The notes beneath the pieces were generated by a model. The model was given only the letters and a program-made list of their open reading frames with translations. It had not been told where the DNA came from and did no database searches. From Bacillota bacterium (lineage in GTDB: Bacteria > Bacillota > Bacilli > Alicyclobacillales > SLC66), in contig JAJZZT010000403.1 in the NCBI GenBank assembly GCA_021797415.1, forward strand, positions 1 to 6,713: a stretch of 6,713 nt of DNA. Reading direction: 5' to 3'. The translations under genes were made by a program, and so were the position numbers. Below, one piece after another: positions 4,865-6,713 of this stretch (the stretch's first letter is position 1; every line of letters begins with the position of its first letter).

Positions 4865-6713
4865 ATGGACTGGTTGAGGCGGCTTTGTGTCGGGGGGGCG
4901 GCTGCGTCTCTCGGATTTGCGGTGTGTTTTGGCGCGGTGGCCGATGCGGCGGGACCATCTTTGACCACGGTCACGTCGCAGTCCGCGGTTGCGGCGGGAA
5001 CAGCGGCGGGAACGACGGAGCAGATCGCGGCGCTTGCGTCCGGCAGGAAACAGCTTGATCTCACATCTTATGTGAATCCGTTTATAGGCACGCAGTATGG
5101 CGGCGACACGTTTCCCGGAGCGACGGCGCCTTTTGGCATGGTGCAATGGAGCCCGGACAACTCAAGTTCGCCGGGCGGATACGACTACGGGAGTTCCACG
5201 ATCACAGGATTCAGCCTCACCCACATCAGCGGGGCGGGCTGCTCGATCTTCGGGGATTTTCCCTTCATTCCTTATGCGGGCGCGGTGGCTCAGTCTCCGG
5301 TCGCGAGCCCGTCCACCTATGCGATGGCGTATTCGCACAGCAACGAGACCGCGTCGCCGGGCTACTACGCCGTCACGCTCAACTCCGGCGTGCGGGTGCA
5401 ACTGAGCGCGACGGCGCGCACGGGATATGGCCGCTTCTCTTTTCCCGCGGACAAGCAGGCGTCCCTGCTGATCAACGCGGGCGGCAGCGCCAACGGCGAC
5501 AGTGCGTCGAACGTGCAGATCCAGGGCGGACACCTCGTGCTCGGTTCGGCGGCAAGCGGGCATTTCTGCGGCGCGGGGGACACCTACACGGTGTATTTCG
5601 CGGCGGAGTTTTCGCAGCCGTTCACGGCTTCCGGGACGTGGAACGGCGCCGCCCTGTCCGCGGGCGGCGCGGCGGCGGCCGGGACGCAGACAGGCGCCTA
5701 CCTGACGTTTTCTCCCGGTTCGACGGTCGATGTGAAAGTCGGCCTCTCGTATGTCAGCGCGAAGGATGCGCTGGCCAATCTTCAGGCGGAGGATCCCGGC
5801 TGGAGTCTGTCGCAGGTCAGAAGCGGGGCGCAGGCGGCGTGGAACAGGGACCTGAATCTCATCCAGGTCACCGGAGGCACGACGGCGCAGTTGCAGACAT
5901 TCTATACGGCGCTCTATCACGCCTTTCTTGCGCCGACGGTCTTCAGCGACGCAAACGGGAGCTACATCGGTTTTGACGGCAAGATTCACAACGCCGGGAC
6001 GCAGACGCAATACGCCAATTTTTCCGGCTGGGACATCTATCGCTCGGAGATGCCGCTGCTGGCCTTTCTCATGCCCGCGCGGGCGAGCCACATGATTGAG
6101 TCGCTCGTGCGGGACGGGCAGCAGGGGGGGCAACTGCCCAAGTGGCCCGTCGCCAACGGTTACTCGGGAGTGATGGTCGGCGATTCGGCCGATCCGATCA
6201 TCGCGGAAGCGTACGCGCTAGGCGCCAGGAATTTCAACACGGCCGCCGCGCTGCAACTGATGGTCAAGGGGGCCACCGTTCCCGGTTCGCTTGCCAATGG
6301 ATACCAGGAGCGGCCGGGGCTTCGGTCGTACCTGAAACTCGGTTACATCCCGAGTTCGCGCGGTTCCTGGGCGACCTCGGCGACCGAAGAATACGCCATC
6401 GACGACTTCGCGATCGGTCAGTTTGCCAAAGCGCTGGGACAGCCTGCGGAGGTGTACGATCCGTTTCTCCGGCGCGGGCAGAACTGGCAGAACCTCTTCA
6501 ATCCGCAGACGGGTTTCATCCAGCCGCGCACGGCGGGCGGCGCGTTTGTCGGTCATTTTGCCCCCACTACGCAAAAGAACTACGTGGAGGGCAGTGCCTA
6601 CCAGTACCGCTGGCTCGTGCCGCAGGATTTCGGCGGACTGTCCGCGGCTCTGGGCGGGAAACAGGCGGCGCTGGCGCACCTGGGGCACTTTTTCACGCAG
6701 CTCAACGCGGGCT
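4865..6713 (+). CDS. Secreted GH92 alpha-mannosidase (3' end outside the window)
   Basis: The frame stays open for 616 codons to the window edge. Residues 1-28 are a signal peptide (MDWLRR, a hydrophobic core, cleavage expected after ADA at 28). A low-complexity Ala/Thr/Ser linker runs to about 64. GH92 hallmarks then follow in order: VNPFIGTQYGGDTFPGA (70-86) and PFGMVQWSPD (89-98), GFSLTHISGAGC (115-126), SGWDIYRSEMPLL (387-399), LPKWPVANGYSGVMVGD (424-440), EEYAIDDFAIGQFAKALG (508-525) and VEGSAYQYRWLVPQD (574-588). E575 lies in a segment I expect to hold the catalytic acid. The region with the expected catalytic Asp residues is probably beyond the edge. GH92 enzymes are calcium-dependent exo-alpha-mannosidases; the linkage cut here cannot be told. 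GGAGGGGAG (4852-4860) sets the start. Expression is expected to depend on the upstream riboswitch. Possible substrates are the cell's own mannose-containing polymer or external glycans. Confidence 0.95.
   Translation, partial: MDWLRRLCVGGAAASLGFAVCFGAVADAAGPSLTTVTSQSAVAAGTAAGTTEQIAALASGRKQLDLTSYVNPFIGTQYGGDTFPGATAPFGMVQWSPDNSSSPGGYDYGSSTITGFSLTHISGAGCSIFGDFPFIPYAGAVAQSPVASPSTYAMAYSHSNETASPGYYAVTLNSGVRVQLSATARTGYGRFSFPADKQASLLINAGGSANGDSASNVQIQGGHLVLGSAASGHFCGAGDTYTVYFAAEFSQPFTASGTWNGAALSAGGAAAAGTQTGAYLTFSPGSTVDVKVGLSYVSAKDALANLQAEDPGWSLSQVRSGAQAAWNRDLNLIQVTGGTTAQLQTFYTALYHAFLAPTVFSDANGSYIGFDGKIHNAGTQTQYANFSGWDIYRSEMPLLAFLMPARASHMIESLVRDGQQGGQLPKWPVANGYSGVMVGDSADPIIAEAYALGARNFNTAAALQLMVKGATVPGSLANGYQERPGLRSYLKLGYIPSSRGSWATSATEEYAIDDFAIGQFAKALGQPAEVYDPFLRRGQNWQNLFNPQTGFIQPRTAGGAFVGHFAPTTQKNYVEGSAYQYRWLVPQDFGGLSAALGGKQAALAHLGHFFTQLNAG

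Noticed and set aside
5146..5976. 276-codon plus-strand open frame within the mannosidase
   Set aside because: It is an out-of-frame shadow; the GH92 reading frame starting at 4865 is uninterrupted through this region.
5162..6133. 323-codon minus-strand open frame opposite the mannosidase
   Set aside because: It is Arg-rich without recognisable motifs, and the plus strand carries a full series of GH92 motifs across the same bases.

Overview
The window looks like part of a moderately GC-rich bacterial chromosome. The first 2.7 kb and last 1.9 kb are GC-rich (hand-counted 60-base lines give about 67-70% in the second gene). Strong GGAGG-type ribosome binding sites, a DivIVA-like N-terminal motif, a c-di-GMP-I riboswitch and a secreted GH92 mannosidase together suggest a Gram-positive, Firmicutes-like organism, perhaps a high-GC member of the Bacilli. 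The taxonomic placement is inference. No rRNA, tRNA, CRISPR array or transposase was seen.

Layout. (1) Positions 32-502 encode a 156-residue coiled-coil protein with a DivIVA-like start and a small C-terminal alpha/beta domain. (2) Overlapping it by 4 bases (ATGA), 499-2736 encodes a membrane family 2 glycosyltransferase whose N-terminal third is a MshEN (GspE_N-type) c-di-GMP-binding region, with a second, partial copy before it. (3) After about 30 bases, a much more AT-rich gene (about 2769-4433) encodes a polytopic GT-C-like membrane protein. (4) A 431-base non-coding stretch (4434-4864) carries a candidate promoter, a well-matched c-di-GMP-I (GEMM-I) aptamer and a strong intrinsic terminator. 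(5) From 4865 to the window edge runs a secreted GH92 alpha-mannosidase, cut off at its C-terminus.

Working model. The locus is best read as a surface-polysaccharide or glycoconjugate module controlled by cyclic di-GMP at two levels. The glycosyltransferase would sense c-di-GMP directly through its MshEN domain. The mannosidase would be controlled by the riboswitch. The terminator's 5' arm is perfectly complementary over 8 bases to a ligand-binding strand of the aptamer, so the two structures exclude each other. This predicts an OFF switch: high c-di-GMP would favour polymer synthesis while stopping expression of a polymer- or glycan-trimming enzyme. Family assignments and base pairing are read from the sequence; the sign of regulation and the shared substrate are inference.
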